A stretch of 64,000 bases of DNA from Pseudomonas sp. PDM05 (GCF_014851685.1 NZ_JACVAC010000001.1:806001-870000), one strand, 5' to 3'; counted from the stretch's first letter, positions 1-8,648 are shown. Numbers and translations are program-made. Notes: generated by a model from the letters alone, not told the origin.

Positions 1-20
1 AATTAATTAGTGGGCTGCAA

Positions 21-761
21 TCAGCTCATCTGCATGACGCGAGTCATGGCCTGGTCGTCTTCTTTGGCGCTGTTCATCATCTTGATGTGCAGCTCGAACT
101 GCTTGGAAAGCGCGAGCACTGCGGTCATTTCTTCCACCGCATTGACGTTGCTGGCCTGCAAGAAGCCCGAGGTCAGCTTGACGCCCGCATCGGCCTGGGC
201 CGGCTGGCCATCCTTGGTGTGGATGGTGCCGTCGAGGCCTTTGGTCATATTCTTCAGGTCAGGCTGGACCAGCTTGATCCGGTCCACTTCAGCCATGACG
301 CGCGGGCCTTCGCCCATGGCGCGAATGCTGATGGTGCCGTCGGCGCCCACTTCGATTTTTTGCTGGGGTGGCACGGCAATCGGGCCACCGTTGCCCATGA
401 TCGGCATGCCGTTGCCGGCACGCAGCACGCCCAACGCATCGACGTTCATGCTTGCGCTGCGCACGTAGGCCTCGCTGCCGTCAGGGGTTTGCACGGCCAT
501 CCAGCCGTCGCCGCTGACGGCCACGTCGAGGTCACGGCCGGTTTCGATCATCGCGCCAGGGGTGAAGTCGGTGGCCGGGCGTTCGGTCAGGGCAAACGCC
601 CGCGCCGGAAAGCTGTCACCAAACACCGGCATCGAACGCGCCTGTTCCAGGTCGCGTTGGAAACCATTGGTGGAAATGTTCGCCAGGTTGTTGGCATGGG
701 CCTTCTGCGCCAGAGCATTCTGGCTGGCGCCGGTCATTGCCACATAAAGGTACTTGTCCAC
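21..761 (-). CDS. flgF: Flagellar basal-body rod protein FlgF
   Basis: FlgF is a proximal-rod subunit of the flagellar basal body, exported by the flagellar type III apparatus and assembled in the periplasm. The 246-residue protein opens with the rod/hook N-terminal helix (MDKYLYVAMTGASQNALAQ, then NNLANISTNGFQRD) and ends with the matching C-terminal helix (SNVNAVEEMTAVLALSKQFE), the signature of the FlgBCFG/FlgE family; the length is normal. The start is GTG at 761, preceded by AGAGGA. In Pseudomonas flgF is the first gene of flgFGHIJKL, so flgG should lie just left of the window. A sigma-54-type promoter lies about 60 bp upstream. FlgG is the main alternative, but the N-terminus and length favour FlgF. 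Confidence 0.93.
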   Translation of the reverse strand: MDKYLYVAMTGASQNALAQKAHANNLANISTNGFQRDLEQARSMPVFGDSFPARAFALTERPATDFTPGAMIETGRDLDVAVSGDGWMAVQTPDGSEAYVRSASMNVDALGVLRAGNGMPIMGNGGPIAVPPQQKIEVGADGTISIRAMGEGPRVMAEVDRIKLVQPDLKNMTKGLDGTIHTKDGQPAQADAGVKLTSGFLQASNVNAVEEMTAVLALSKQFELHIKMMNSAKEDDQAMTRVMQMS

Positions 762-1347
762 GCTCTATCCTCTTTCTGACGGACGCTTGCCGCCCACCGC
801 TGTACTGATGAGGCTTAAGCAATTTGCGAACCAACTTTCAAAACCGCCGGAAAACCCAATGGATACGGGGCATCGATGGCTTGACGCCGTCGAGACGGCC
901 GGCAGGCGAGTCGAAAAAACGGCGGTGTCATGCCGCTTACGGCAAAGACCGGCGATGGCGGTGACCCGCATCACAGGCACAAGGTGCTGGCCCTGCGCCC
1001 TGCGCCCCCCCTTGCCCATTCGTTTAAATGTAACCGCGGCCTCTTGAAATAAAACGCTGCACTCACGCCATTTATCATTTCAAAATTCACGCACTGCGCG
1101 CCAACCGCAACACCTCGCGCGCCACCCAATTAGTTAACGCGTGTGTTTTAACTTGAAGTTTTAAAAAAAGCCTGACGACCAACTACTTGAAGATTACTCC
1201 GACATACATTTACAAATACTCAACAATACCAACTTGTCGCCCCACCCTTACTTACGCAACTCTCGCACCTCGCAGAACTGCACTCACCAATCAACTTTGA
1301 CTGAATGACTCTGCGACCTACATTCTTATCAATAAAAGGCCAGTAAC
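762..1347. other. Intergenic region, flgF to repeat protein
   Basis: This is a divergent intergenic stretch of 586 bp. The left part holds the candidate sigma-54 promoter of flgF. From about 1020 to 1347 the sequence becomes clearly more A/T-rich than the surrounding chromosome, with T- and A-runs near 1150-1170. I see no RNA gene, repeat or convincing ORF. The A/T-rich part is the presumed promoter region of the gene at 1348, which is preceded by AAAAGG. Confidence 0.6.
818..834 (-). promoter_or_regulatory. Candidate sigma-54 promoter of flgF
   Basis: Read on the minus strand the site is TTGGTTCGCAAATTGCT, with GG (-24) and GC (-12) separated by exactly 10 nt. This matches the core of the sigma-54 consensus (TGGCACG-N4-TTGCW). 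It lies about 57 bp before the GTG start of flgF. In Pseudomonas the flgF operon belongs to the RpoN-dependent flagellar class, which supports the call. Confidence 0.6.
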
Positions 1348-2385
1348 ATGTTTAGAACCAACGACGCATACACGACTTACTTCAGAGACCCCACCTCCCT
1401 ATATGAACGGGACCGAGAGTATGAATCACGCCCCTCCCGGCGTCCGCCTGCCGAACCCCACTATCACCGCTGCAATCACGACCATCGAGCCGACTTTAAT
1501 CGTCCGGGCTCCCGCAGGGATTTTGACTACCGCTCCGACCGCAGGCTCCCCGACGCCCGCCGCGACTGGGACTACCGCCCCGACCGGGGATTCCCCGACA
1601 CCCGCCGCGACCGGGACTACCGCCCTGACCGCGGATTCCCAGACGCCCGCCGCGACTGGGCCTACCGGCCTGACCGTGGATTCCCCGAGACCCGCCGCGA
1701 CTGGGACTATCGTCCTGACCGTGGATTCCCCGACGCCCGCCGCAACTGGGACTACAACCCCGACGGTGGACGCCCCGACGCCCGCCGGGATTGGGATGTG
1801 CGCTCGGATTTCAAACCAAGCCCACCACAGGGAAACCCCACAGTGGGCGCACTGCGCCAACTCCTCGACAGCTTGCCAGACCACAGGGTACAGACCGACC
1901 GTGGTATCACGGCCAATGACATCCGCGCGGGTAAATTCGGAACGCTTTCGCCGCAAGCCATCAAAGAGCTTGAAAAGTTGGATAAAAATCAGGACTACCG
2001 CCTGATAACACTGGACAGTCCCTCAAGTACAGCATCGGCCTGGATACCCACTAACAGCGACACCCCTGTATTAATCCAGGCAATGGCAAGTGAAGGCCCT
2101 CTGACTCACGACAGCATTCATCCACTGTGGCGACTCCCGAAAATAATGTCTGCGCCGATAAAGTCCATTAATGAGGGAATAACCTCCGACGCCTTGAAAG
2201 CCGGCGAATATGGTGCCCTGCACCCGGAAGTCAAAAAAAGTCTCGACGCACTGGAACAAGATAAAAGTTACACGCTGACTTCATTCCCGAAACATAACGA
2301 TAACAGCGAGACGCTGCTCGCCTGGGTGGAAAAAGGCAACGGAAAAATCATACCCATTGGTACTGAGGAGGATCGACCGTCCTGA
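1348..2385 (+). CDS. Unrecognised protein: 15-residue tandem repeats plus duplicated C-terminal module
   Basis: A 345-residue protein of no family I recognise. Residues 1-59 are polar and Arg/Tyr-rich. Residues 60-149 are six tandem copies of a 15-residue unit close to DYRPDRGFPDARRDW, rich in Arg, Asp and Pro. Two related globular modules follow: about 186-243 (GITANDIRAGKFGTLSPQAI, then DYRLITL) and about 276-338 (GITSDALKAGEYGALHPEVK, then SYTLTSF). There is no signal peptide or membrane segment, so it is cytosolic or exported by a non-Sec route. The 3' half uses more A/T-rich codons than its neighbours, suggesting acquired DNA. It stands alone between flgF and phhR. An effector or surface-interaction role is possible but unsupported. 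Confidence 0.8.
   Translation: MFRTNDAYTTYFRDPTSLYERDREYESRPSRRPPAEPHYHRCNHDHRADFNRPGSRRDFDYRSDRRLPDARRDWDYRPDRGFPDTRRDRDYRPDRGFPDARRDWAYRPDRGFPETRRDWDYRPDRGFPDARRNWDYNPDGGRPDARRDWDVRSDFKPSPPQGNPTVGALRQLLDSLPDHRVQTDRGITANDIRAGKFGTLSPQAIKELEKLDKNQDYRLITLDSPSSTASAWIPTNSDTPVLIQAMASEGPLTHDSIHPLWRLPKIMSAPIKSINEGITSDALKAGEYGALHPEVKKSLDALEQDKSYTLTSFPKHNDNSETLLAWVEKGNGKIIPIGTEEDRPS
1525..1794 (+). repeat. 45-bp coding minisatellite, six units
   Basis: Six head-to-tail units of 45 bp inside the gene at 1348, each encoding a variant of DYRPDRGFPDARRDW. The middle units are the most similar; the first and last have diverged (DYRSDRRLPDARRDW and DYNPDGGRPDARRDW). Copy number could change in frame by slippage or recombination. 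Confidence 0.93.
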
Positions 2386-2404
2386 CAGCCTTCACCGCAA
2401 CTTG

Positions 2405-2440
2405 GGCCGAACACTGCGCCATTCAGTGCAGTGTTCGGCC
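2405..2440. terminator. Strong hairpin between convergent genes
   Basis: A perfect 13-bp inverted repeat (GGCCGAACACTGC and its complement) with a 10-nt loop lies 20 bp after the stop at 2385 and 18 bp beyond the stop of phhR on the other strand. It has no T-tract on either side, so it may act as an mRNA 3'-end stabiliser or a weak bidirectional terminator rather than a classic intrinsic terminator. Confidence 0.6.
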
Positions 2441-2457
2441 TATGAATGTACAGGGCA

Positions 2458-4011
2458 CTATTTGCTCACGCCAAAGTCCCGCAACTTATTGGCAATCGTG
2501 GTATGAGAAACCCCCAGGCGCTTGCCCAGTTGTCGGCTGCTGGGGTGTTCTGCATAGAGTGCTTCCAACACCGCCTTCTCAAACCGCCCGACAATTTCGT
2601 CCAAACCACCCTCCAGGGAAAAATCGCCAAGGGGTTGACGCACACCATAGTCCGGCAAGCGAATATGCTCAGCCTTGACCGTACCGCCATCACACAACGA
2701 CACCGCCTGGAACAGCACGTTTTCCAGCTGCCGCACGTTGCCCGGCCAGTGGTAATGGCTGAGGCGCTCCATGGCCGCCGGCGCCAGCTTGGGCAGCGGG
2801 CAACCAATCTGGCGGCTGGCCTGGTCGAGGAAGTGATCAACCAATGGTGCCAAGCCATCCAGGCATTCGCGCAGCGGCGGGATATGCAGCGACAGCACGT
2901 TGAGCCGGTGGTAAAGGTCCTGGCGGAATTCACCACGGGCGCAGAGTTCCGACAAGTCCACTTGAGTCGCGCAGATCACCCGCACATCCAAGTAGACCTC
3001 TTCATCACTGCCCACACGCCGGAAGCAACCGTCCTGCAGGAAGCGCAGCAACTTCACCTGCAAGCGCGCACTCATTTCCCCGACACCATCGAGAAACAAC
3101 GTCCCCCCCGCCGTCAGCTCCAGCAGCCCCAGCTTGCCTTCGGCCCGTGCGCCTTCAAATGCACCTGGGCCGTAACCGAACAATTCGGTCTCGGCCATCG
3201 ACTCCGGCAAACCCGCGCAGTTGAGTGCCATCAACGGCGACTGCCCACGCGGGCTGGCCAGGTGGCAGGCACGTGCGAGCAATTCCTTGCCGGTGCCGGT
3301 TTCGCCTTCTATTAATAGCGGCGCATCCAGCGGTGCCATGCGCCGGGCCTCGCGGACCACGGCGGCCATGACCTTGGAGCTTTGGAAGATACTGTCGAAA
3401 CCGCGCAGCTCCTGCTTGCGCACGTTATAGATGCGCTCACCGACCCGATCGGCGCGGTGCAGGGTCAACACGGCACCGGCCATGGCTTCGCTGTCATCGT
3501 GCTCGGAAGATTGCAGCGGCGCGATGTCCGCCAAAAACACGTCGCCCTTGACCTTGACCCGCAGCCCGTTGATCCGCGACTTGCTCGCACGCACCAGTTC
3601 CGGCAAGTCGAAATCCTCGGCGTAACGCGACAATGGAATGCCCGGCACCTCATCCACCCGCACGCCCAGCAACTGCGCCGCAGCGCGGTTGGCGGCGACG
3701 ATGGAGCCGCCCATGTCGATGGACAGCACCGGGAACTCCAGGGCGCCAAGCAGCGCATTGAGCTCCATATGCCGACGTTCGCTGGGCATCAGCCCTACCC
3801 TTTTCACACCAAACACCCCGGCAATCGCCTCGAATTGCGGGCGCAAGGCCTGGAACTGCATGTTCACCAGGTTCGGGCAGAACAGATAGATGGCGTTGCC
3901 ATGCTCACCGCCCACCTCGCCTTTGGCGACGTTGACGCCGTACTCCACCAGCAGGTTGAGGATGTCCCGCAAGATGCCGATGCGGTTCTGGCAGTGCACT
4001 TTGATACGCAT
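2458..4011 (-). CDS. phhR: TyrR-type regulator PhhR of aromatic amino acid catabolism
   Basis: PhhR activates the phenylalanine-hydroxylase operon in response to aromatic amino acids. The protein has an N-terminal ACT domain (1-75), a PAS-like segment (80-190), an AAA+ module with Walker A GETGTGKE at 236-243, and a C-terminal Fis-type helix-turn-helix (about 490-513, RLGVSHTTIANKLR). The start at 4011 (MRIKVHCQNR) is where the TyrR family begins; the frame stays open 39 codons further upstream but shows no homology. Two core motifs differ from ordinary sigma-54 activators: GAFTGA reads GAFEGA (283-288) and the Walker B DE reads DG (308-309). It is transcribed divergently from phhABC. Confidence 0.92.
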   Translation of the reverse strand: MRIKVHCQNRIGILRDILNLLVEYGVNVAKGEVGGEHGNAIYLFCPNLVNMQFQALRPQFEAIAGVFGVKRVGLMPSERRHMELNALLGALEFPVLSIDMGGSIVAANRAAAQLLGVRVDEVPGIPLSRYAEDFDLPELVRASKSRINGLRVKVKGDVFLADIAPLQSSEHDDSEAMAGAVLTLHRADRVGERIYNVRKQELRGFDSIFQSSKVMAAVVREARRMAPLDAPLLIEGETGTGKELLARACHLASPRGQSPLMALNCAGLPESMAETELFGYGPGAFEGARAEGKLGLLELTAGGTLFLDGVGEMSARLQVKLLRFLQDGCFRRVGSDEEVYLDVRVICATQVDLSELCARGEFRQDLYHRLNVLSLHIPPLRECLDGLAPLVDHFLDQASRQIGCPLPKLAPAAMERLSHYHWPGNVRQLENVLFQAVSLCDGGTVKAEHIRLPDYGVRQPLGDFSLEGGLDEIVGRFEKAVLEALYAEHPSSRQLGKRLGVSHTTIANKLRDFGVSK

Positions 4012-4131
4012 GAAAAGACCCGAAAGGTGGGAAGGCGCCGCGTCTTTTTGTCGCTGAGCGCAGATAGTCGTCAAGATTATGTGACAGCTTGTGAGCTTTT
4101 CCCAGCCCAATGCAGCGCCAGACGCCACAAG

Positions 4132-4149
4132 CGTAACGATTACTTTACG
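4132..4149. promoter_or_regulatory. TyrR/PhhR-box-like palindrome
   Basis: CGTAAC-GATTAC-TTTACG fits the TyrR box TGTAAA-N6-TTTACA at 9 of 12 defined positions and keeps the dyad. It lies in the phhR/phhA intergenic region, about 120 bp before each start codon, where an activator bound upstream of phhA would be expected. Confidence 0.5.
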
Positions 4150-4187
4150 AAAACCAGGGCATTTTCCTACACACCCTCGTCAGAGGC

Positions 4188-4201
4188 GGATGGATTCTTG
4201 C
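4188..4201 (+). promoter_or_regulatory. Possible -24/-12 (sigma-54) promoter of phhA
   Basis: GGATGGATTCTTGC keeps GG-N10-GC and the TTGC of the -12 element, but lacks the CAC after GG. It lies 67 bp before the phhA start and about 40 bp downstream of the TyrR-like box. PhhR-controlled phh operons have been reported to need RpoN in P. aeruginosa (from memory). The match is partial. Confidence 0.35.
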
Positions 4202-4268
4202 CCACGCCGGGTTATCAATAGAGGCACAGCAGGACATAACAAGAACGAATGCCTAGCAGGAGAGCCGT

Positions 4269-5060
4269 ATGAAGCAGACGCAGTACGTGGCCCGCGAGCC
4301 CGATGCGCAAGGTTTTATCCACTACCCGCCGGAAGAACACGCGGTGTGGAACACCCTGATCACGCGCCAGTTGAAAGTGATCGAGGGTCGCGCCTGCCAG
4401 GAATACCTGGACGGCATCGACAAGCTCGGCCTGCCCCTGGACCGTATCCCGCAGTTGGGCGAGGTCAACAAAGTGCTGGCCGAGACCACCGGCTGGCAAG
4501 TCGCCCGCGTGCCGGCACTGATCCCCTTCCAGACCTTCTTCGAATTGCTCGCCAGCAAACAGTTTCCGGTGGCGACGTTCATCCGTACCCGTGAAGAGCT
4601 GGACTACCTGCAAGAACCGGATATTTTCCACGAGATCTTCGGCCACTGCCCGCTGCTGACCAACCCCTGGTTCGCCGAATTCACCCACACCTATGGCAAG
4701 CTCGGCCTCGCGGCCACCAAGGAGCAACGGGTGTACCTGGCGCGGCTGTACTGGATGACCATCGAGTTCGGCCTGGTCGATACGCCCGCCGGCCTGCGCA
4801 TCTACGGTGGCGGCATTTTGTCGTCGCCCAAGGAGACGGTGTACAGCCTGTCGTCCGAACCCGAGCACCAGGCCTTCGATCCGCTGGAAGCGATGCGCAC
4901 GCCGTATCGCATCGACATCCTGCAACCGCTGTACTTCGTATTGCCCGAGCTCAAGCGCCTGTTCGAAGTCGCGCAGGAGGACATCATGGGCATGGTCGAG
5001 CGCGGCATGCAGCTGGGTCTGCACGCGCCCAAGTTCCCGCCCAAACCCAAAGCCGCCTAA
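4269..5060 (+). CDS. phhA: Phenylalanine 4-monooxygenase
   Basis: PhhA hydroxylates L-phenylalanine to L-tyrosine using O2, non-haem iron and tetrahydropterin in the cytoplasm, the entry step of phenylalanine catabolism. The 263-residue protein has the normal bacterial length. The iron ligands are visible as H121 and H126 in FHEIFGHCP and E166 in YWMTIEFGL. The start at 4269 is preceded by AGGAGAG. It is followed by the cofactor-recycling phhB and aminotransferase phhC on the same strand, and the regulator phhR is divergent. Confidence 0.97.
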   Translation: MKQTQYVAREPDAQGFIHYPPEEHAVWNTLITRQLKVIEGRACQEYLDGIDKLGLPLDRIPQLGEVNKVLAETTGWQVARVPALIPFQTFFELLASKQFPVATFIRTREELDYLQEPDIFHEIFGHCPLLTNPWFAEFTHTYGKLGLAATKEQRVYLARLYWMTIEFGLVDTPAGLRIYGGGILSSPKETVYSLSSEPEHQAFDPLEAMRTPYRIDILQPLYFVLPELKRLFEVAQEDIMGMVERGMQLGLHAPKFPPKPKAA

Positions 5061-5159
5061 ACCTCGGTTTTTTGCGCCAGGTGAGTCTGTTCCCTGGCCC
5101 CGCGTTGCTTTAGGGTGACGCCACTGACCTTCAAATACTCGAATTCAGGACACTTTCAC

Positions 5160-5516
5160 ATGACCACCTTGAACCAAGCCCACTGCGAAGCCTGCCGCGC
5201 CGACGCCCCGCAAGTCAGCGACGAAGAACTGCCGGTGCTGATCAAGCAGATCCCCGACTGGAATATCGAAGTGCGCGACGGCGTGATGCAGTTGGAAAAG
5301 GTCTTCCTGTTCAAGAACTTCAAATTCGCCCTGGCCTTCACCAACGCCATGGGTGAAATATCGGAAGCCGAAGGCCACCACCCAGGCCTGCTCACCGAGT
5401 GGGGCAAAGTCACCGTGACCTGGTGGAGCCACTCCATCAAGGGCCTGCACCGCAACGACTTCATCATGGCCGCGCGCACCGACGAAGTGGCCAAGGACGC
5501 CGAGGGCCGCAAGTAA
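5160..5516 (+). CDS. phhB: Pterin-4-alpha-carbinolamine dehydratase
   Basis: PhhB dehydrates 4a-hydroxytetrahydropterin, the by-product of PhhA, so that the pterin cofactor can be recycled. The 118-residue protein shows the family core AEGHHPGLL, with its paired histidines, and [12 protein letters not shown] with the third. I chose ATG 5160 ([12 protein letters not shown]), the usual family start, over the in-frame upstream codon at 5115. Its stop overlaps the phhC start by one base (TAATG), indicating translational coupling. Confidence 0.96.
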   Translation: MTTLNQAHCEACRADAPQVSDEELPVLIKQIPDWNIEVRDGVMQLEKVFLFKNFKFALAFTNAMGEISEAEGHHPGLLTEWGKVTVTWWSHSIKGLHRNDFIMAARTDEVAKDAEGRK

Positions 5517-6709
5517 TGCATTTTGATGCGATTGACCGCGTGCCCGGCGACCCGATCCTTGGGCTGATGGACCTGTATGCCCAGGACAGCAACCCGCACA
5601 AATTCGACCTCGGCGTAGGTGTGTATAAAGACGACCAGGGCCTGACGCCGATTCCCCACTCGGTAAAACTCGCCGAACAGCGCCTGGTGGACACGCAAAC
5701 CACCAAGACCTACATCGGCGGCCACGGCAATGCCGCCTTCGGCACGTTGATCAGCCAACTGGTGCTCGGCAGCGACTCCACGCTGATCCACGCCCGCCGC
5801 GCCGGCGCTACCCAGACCCCGGGCGGCACCGGTGCCCTGCGCCTGAGCGCCGACTTCATCGCTCACAGCCTGCCTGGCCGTGGCGTGTGGTTGAGCAACC
5901 CGACCTGGCCGATCCACGAAAGTATCTTCGCCAAGGCCGGGCTCAAGGTCAGCCACTACCCCTACGTGGGCGCGGACAATCGCCTGGATGTGGCAGCGAT
6001 GCTCGCGACCCTCGCCACCATCCCCCACGGTGATGTGGTGCTGCTGCACGCGTGCTGCCATAACCCGACGGGGTTCGACCTGTCCCAGGATGACTGGCGC
6101 CAGGTGTTGCAGATCGTGCGCGAACGCCGGTTACTGCCCCTGATCGACTTCGCCTACCAGGGCTTTGGCGATGGCCTGGAGCAAGACGCCTGGGCGGTGC
6201 GATTGTTTGCCGCCGAGCTGCCGGAAGTGTTGATCACCAGTTCCTGCTCGAAAAACTTCGGCCTGTACAGCGACCGTGTCGGCGCGCTGATCGTGTGCGC
6301 GGCGGATGCCGAAAAGCTGACGGATGTGCGCAGCCAACTGGCGAATATCGCGCGCAACCTGTGGTCGACACCACCGGATCACGGTGCCGCGGTGGTCGCG
6401 ACCATCCTCGGTGATGCTGGCCTGAAACAGCAGTGGAGCGAAGAAGTCGAAGCCATGCGTTCACGGATCGCGCACCTGCGCTCCGGCTTGGTCGAGGCCT
6501 TGGCCCCCCATGGTCTGGCCGAGCGTTTTGCTCATATTGGTGCGCAGCGCGGAATGTTTTCCTACACCGGTTTGAGTGCCGAGCAGGTCAAGCAGCTGCG
6601 CGAGAAGCACAGCGTGTATATGGTCAATTCGGGGCGGGCCAACGTTGCCGGGATTGATGCGACGCGCTTGGCGCTGCTTGCCAAAGCGATCGCCGACGTT
6701 TCCAACTGA
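5516..6709 (+). CDS. phhC: Aromatic amino acid aminotransferase
   Basis: A class I PLP-dependent aminotransferase of 397 residues that moves the amino group of tyrosine or phenylalanine to 2-oxoglutarate, the third step of the phh pathway. The N-terminus (DAIDRVPGDPILGLMDLYAQD) and HNPTGFDLS motif are typical of the TyrB/AspC group, and the PLP-binding lysine is K246 in SSCSKNFGLYSDRVG. The start ATG overlaps the phhB stop by one base. Position in the operon rather than sequence distinguishes it from an aspartate aminotransferase. A REP pair follows the stop. Confidence 0.93.
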   Translation: MHFDAIDRVPGDPILGLMDLYAQDSNPHKFDLGVGVYKDDQGLTPIPHSVKLAEQRLVDTQTTKTYIGGHGNAAFGTLISQLVLGSDSTLIHARRAGATQTPGGTGALRLSADFIAHSLPGRGVWLSNPTWPIHESIFAKAGLKVSHYPYVGADNRLDVAAMLATLATIPHGDVVLLHACCHNPTGFDLSQDDWRQVLQIVRERRLLPLIDFAYQGFGDGLEQDAWAVRLFAAELPEVLITSSCSKNFGLYSDRVGALIVCAADAEKLTDVRSQLANIARNLWSTPPDHGAAVVATILGDAGLKQQWSEEVEAMRSRIAHLRSGLVEALAPHGLAERFAHIGAQRGMFSYTGLSAEQVKQLREKHSVYMVNSGRANVAGIDATRLALLAKAIADVSN

Positions 6710-6726
6710 CAAAACCCGGAGCTGGC

Positions 6727-6834
6727 CTGTGTGGGAGCTGGCTTGTGTGGGAGCTGGCTTGCCTGCGATAGCGGTGTGTCAGCCCCACATTTTTCACTGA
6801 TAGACAGCTATCGCAGGCAAGCCAGCTCCCACAT
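6727..6834. repeat. REP pair (REPIN) with partly duplicated head
   Basis: Two inverted REP sequences with the head gtgggagctggcttgcctgc (about 6746-6773) and its reverse complement (6807-6833) form a REPIN-like hairpin between convergent phhC and the metallophosphoesterase gene. A second truncated copy of the head, gtgtgggagctggctt, sits directly upstream (about 6729-6744), giving a short tandem duplication. This head carries 'agctgg' where others in the window carry 'agcggg'. Confidence 0.9.
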
Positions 6835-6853
6835 TTGGACCGAGGACAACCTT

Positions 6854-7663
6854 TCAGCCAGCAACCATTTCGGCCTTGAGCTGCGCCTCTTTGGCCTGCG
6901 CATCCGCCAACCGATACAACTCGATCTGCCCATCCCAGTGCTCGATCAGCGCCGTGCACGACTCCACCCAATCCCCGCAATTGAGGTAGTCCACCTCGCC
7001 CACCTTGCGAATCTCCGCATGGTGGATATGCCCGCACACTACCCCGTGCAACTCACGCTTGGTGACCTCATGGGCGATGGCTTCTTCGAAATCGCTGATG
7101 AAGTTCACGGCCGTCTTCACCTTGTGCTTCAAATACGCCGACAGCGACCAGTAACCGTAGCCATACCGCGCGCGCCAGTGATTGAGCCAGCGGTTCAGCG
7201 TGAGGGTGAATTCGTAGGCCGAATCGCCAAGGAACGCCAGCCAGCGGTGATAACGGGTGATCACGTCAAACTGGTCACCGTGGATCACCAGCAGATGGCG
7301 ACCGTCGGCCGTCACGTGCACCGCTTCGTCGACCAACTGGATATTGCCCAGGATCAGCTTCGAATAACGGCGCAGGAATTCGTCATGGTTGCCGGTGACG
7401 TAGATCACTTCAGTGCCACGCTTGGCCATGGTCAGCAGGCGACGGATCACATTGGTGTGAGCCTGGGGCCAATACATGCCGCCGCGCAGTTTCCAGCCAT
7501 CGATAATGTCGCCCACCAGGTAGATTTTGTCGGCCTGGTAGCCCTTGAGGAATTGCGACAGATGTTCGGCCTGGCAATCCCGGGTGCCCAGGTGCACGTC
7601 GGAAATCCACAGGGTACGCACCCGTTGCTTGCGGCTGGGCTTGATCAACTCGGCACTGGTCAT
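6854..7663 (-). CDS. LpxH-like metallophosphoesterase
   Basis: A 269-residue calcineurin-like phosphoesterase resembling UDP-2,3-diacylglucosamine diphosphatase. The dinuclear metal-site motifs are all present: SDVHLG, GDIIDGW, GNHDEF and GHIHHAEI. It is longer than classical LpxH and belongs to the group often annotated as LpxH-like or LpxH2, so the substrate (a lipid A precursor or another phosphoester) cannot be fixed from sequence. Start chosen at 7663 (MTSAELIKPSRKQRV); the 20 residues upstream in frame look non-coding. It stands alone, with a REP pair behind it. Confidence 0.82.
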   Translation of the reverse strand: MTSAELIKPSRKQRVRTLWISDVHLGTRDCQAEHLSQFLKGYQADKIYLVGDIIDGWKLRGGMYWPQAHTNVIRRLLTMAKRGTEVIYVTGNHDEFLRRYSKLILGNIQLVDEAVHVTADGRHLLVIHGDQFDVITRYHRWLAFLGDSAYEFTLTLNRWLNHWRARYGYGYWSLSAYLKHKVKTAVNFISDFEEAIAHEVTKRELHGVVCGHIHHAEIRKVGEVDYLNCGDWVESCTALIEHWDGQIELYRLADAQAKEAQLKAEMVAG

Positions 7664-7800
7664 GGGTGTCCCTCGACGGTGTTTTCGCGAGCTTGCGCCA
7701 GGGCGATTAATAGCCCATGACAACTGTGCGTCAGTCTGATGACAGCGCCCGTAAGCCGCGAAGCGTTGTAGACTGCGACAGCCTGCCCCAGGAGACCGCG

Positions 7801-8550
7801 ATGAGACCGATCCTCACGCTACGCCATTACACCACCGCCCCGATTGCCCACAGCCACGAGCATGCGCAACTGGTGTTCGGCCTGTCCGGGCACCTGGATT
7901 TCGAGGTCGATGGCCGTGGCAGCCAGGTGCGGGAAAGCAGCGTGATGGTGCTGCCCTACGACGCCCACCACGCCTGCGACAGCCGCGACGGCAGCCGCTG
8001 CCTGGTGCTGGACGTGCCCACCGAACACTGGGTGCTGCAATCCTTGGGCGAGCACGCCGACGCCAGCCGCCGTCTGCTCGATCAACCGGCGCGCCTGGCC
8101 TTGGACGCCCGGCAACACCAACTGGTGCAATGGCTGGCCCGCAGTCCGGTGGACGACCCGCTGATCGTGCAGCAAGGCGCGGTGTTGCTGCTGGCCAGTC
8201 TCAATCATCCCCAGGAGCAGCCGCTGGCGGGCAAGCGCTTGCCGTATGCCGCGTTCAATGCGCACATCGAACGCCATGTCGCCCATCCCTTGCAGGTCGC
8301 CGACCTCGCGCGCATCGCCGACCTGTCGGTGCCGCGCCTGCATGCGCGGTTCGTGGCCGAATGCGGGCAGACGCCCATGGACTACATCCGCAGCCGACGC
8401 CTGCAACTGGCCCTCGGTTTGCTGCGAAGTACCCCGCTGCCCATCGGCGAAATCGCCGAGCGAGTCGGCTACAGCTCGCAAAGCGCGTTTGCCGCCGCGA
8501 TGCTGCGCGAGTTTGGCGCTTCGCCAGGCGCGCTGCGACGTTCAGCGTAG
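7801..8550 (+). CDS. AraC-family transcriptional regulator
   Basis: A 249-residue regulator with an N-terminal cupin-like sensor (HSHEHAQLVFGLSGHLDFEV) and a C-terminal double helix-turn-helix (about 155-249), including IADLSVPRLHARFVAECGQT and the second helix pair IGEIAERVGYSSQSAFAAAM with the typical FGASPGALR ending. ATG 7801 follows CAGGAGACC. The DMT exporter gene begins 98 bp downstream on the same strand and is a plausible target, though no operator could be picked out. Confidence 0.92.
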   Translation: MRPILTLRHYTTAPIAHSHEHAQLVFGLSGHLDFEVDGRGSQVRESSVMVLPYDAHHACDSRDGSRCLVLDVPTEHWVLQSLGEHADASRRLLDQPARLALDARQHQLVQWLARSPVDDPLIVQQGAVLLLASLNHPQEQPLAGKRLPYAAFNAHIERHVAHPLQVADLARIADLSVPRLHARFVAECGQTPMDYIRSRRLQLALGLLRSTPLPIGEIAERVGYSSQSAFAAAMLREFGASPGALRRSA

Positions 8551-8648
8551 AAGAGTCCTGCGCTAAAAATCGCGAGTCGTACGACAGACACCCACGCCTG
8601 CAACCCCCTAGACTGGGCTTCTGTCACCTCGTTGTTTCAAGGATCGCA

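Noticed and set aside
754..1047. 97-residue ORF upstream of flgF
   Set aside because: It overlaps the flgF promoter region and has no coding character or ribosome site.
1525..1794. 45-bp tandem repeats considered as CRISPR
   Set aside because: Repeats are contiguous, in frame and lack unique spacers, so they are a coding minisatellite.
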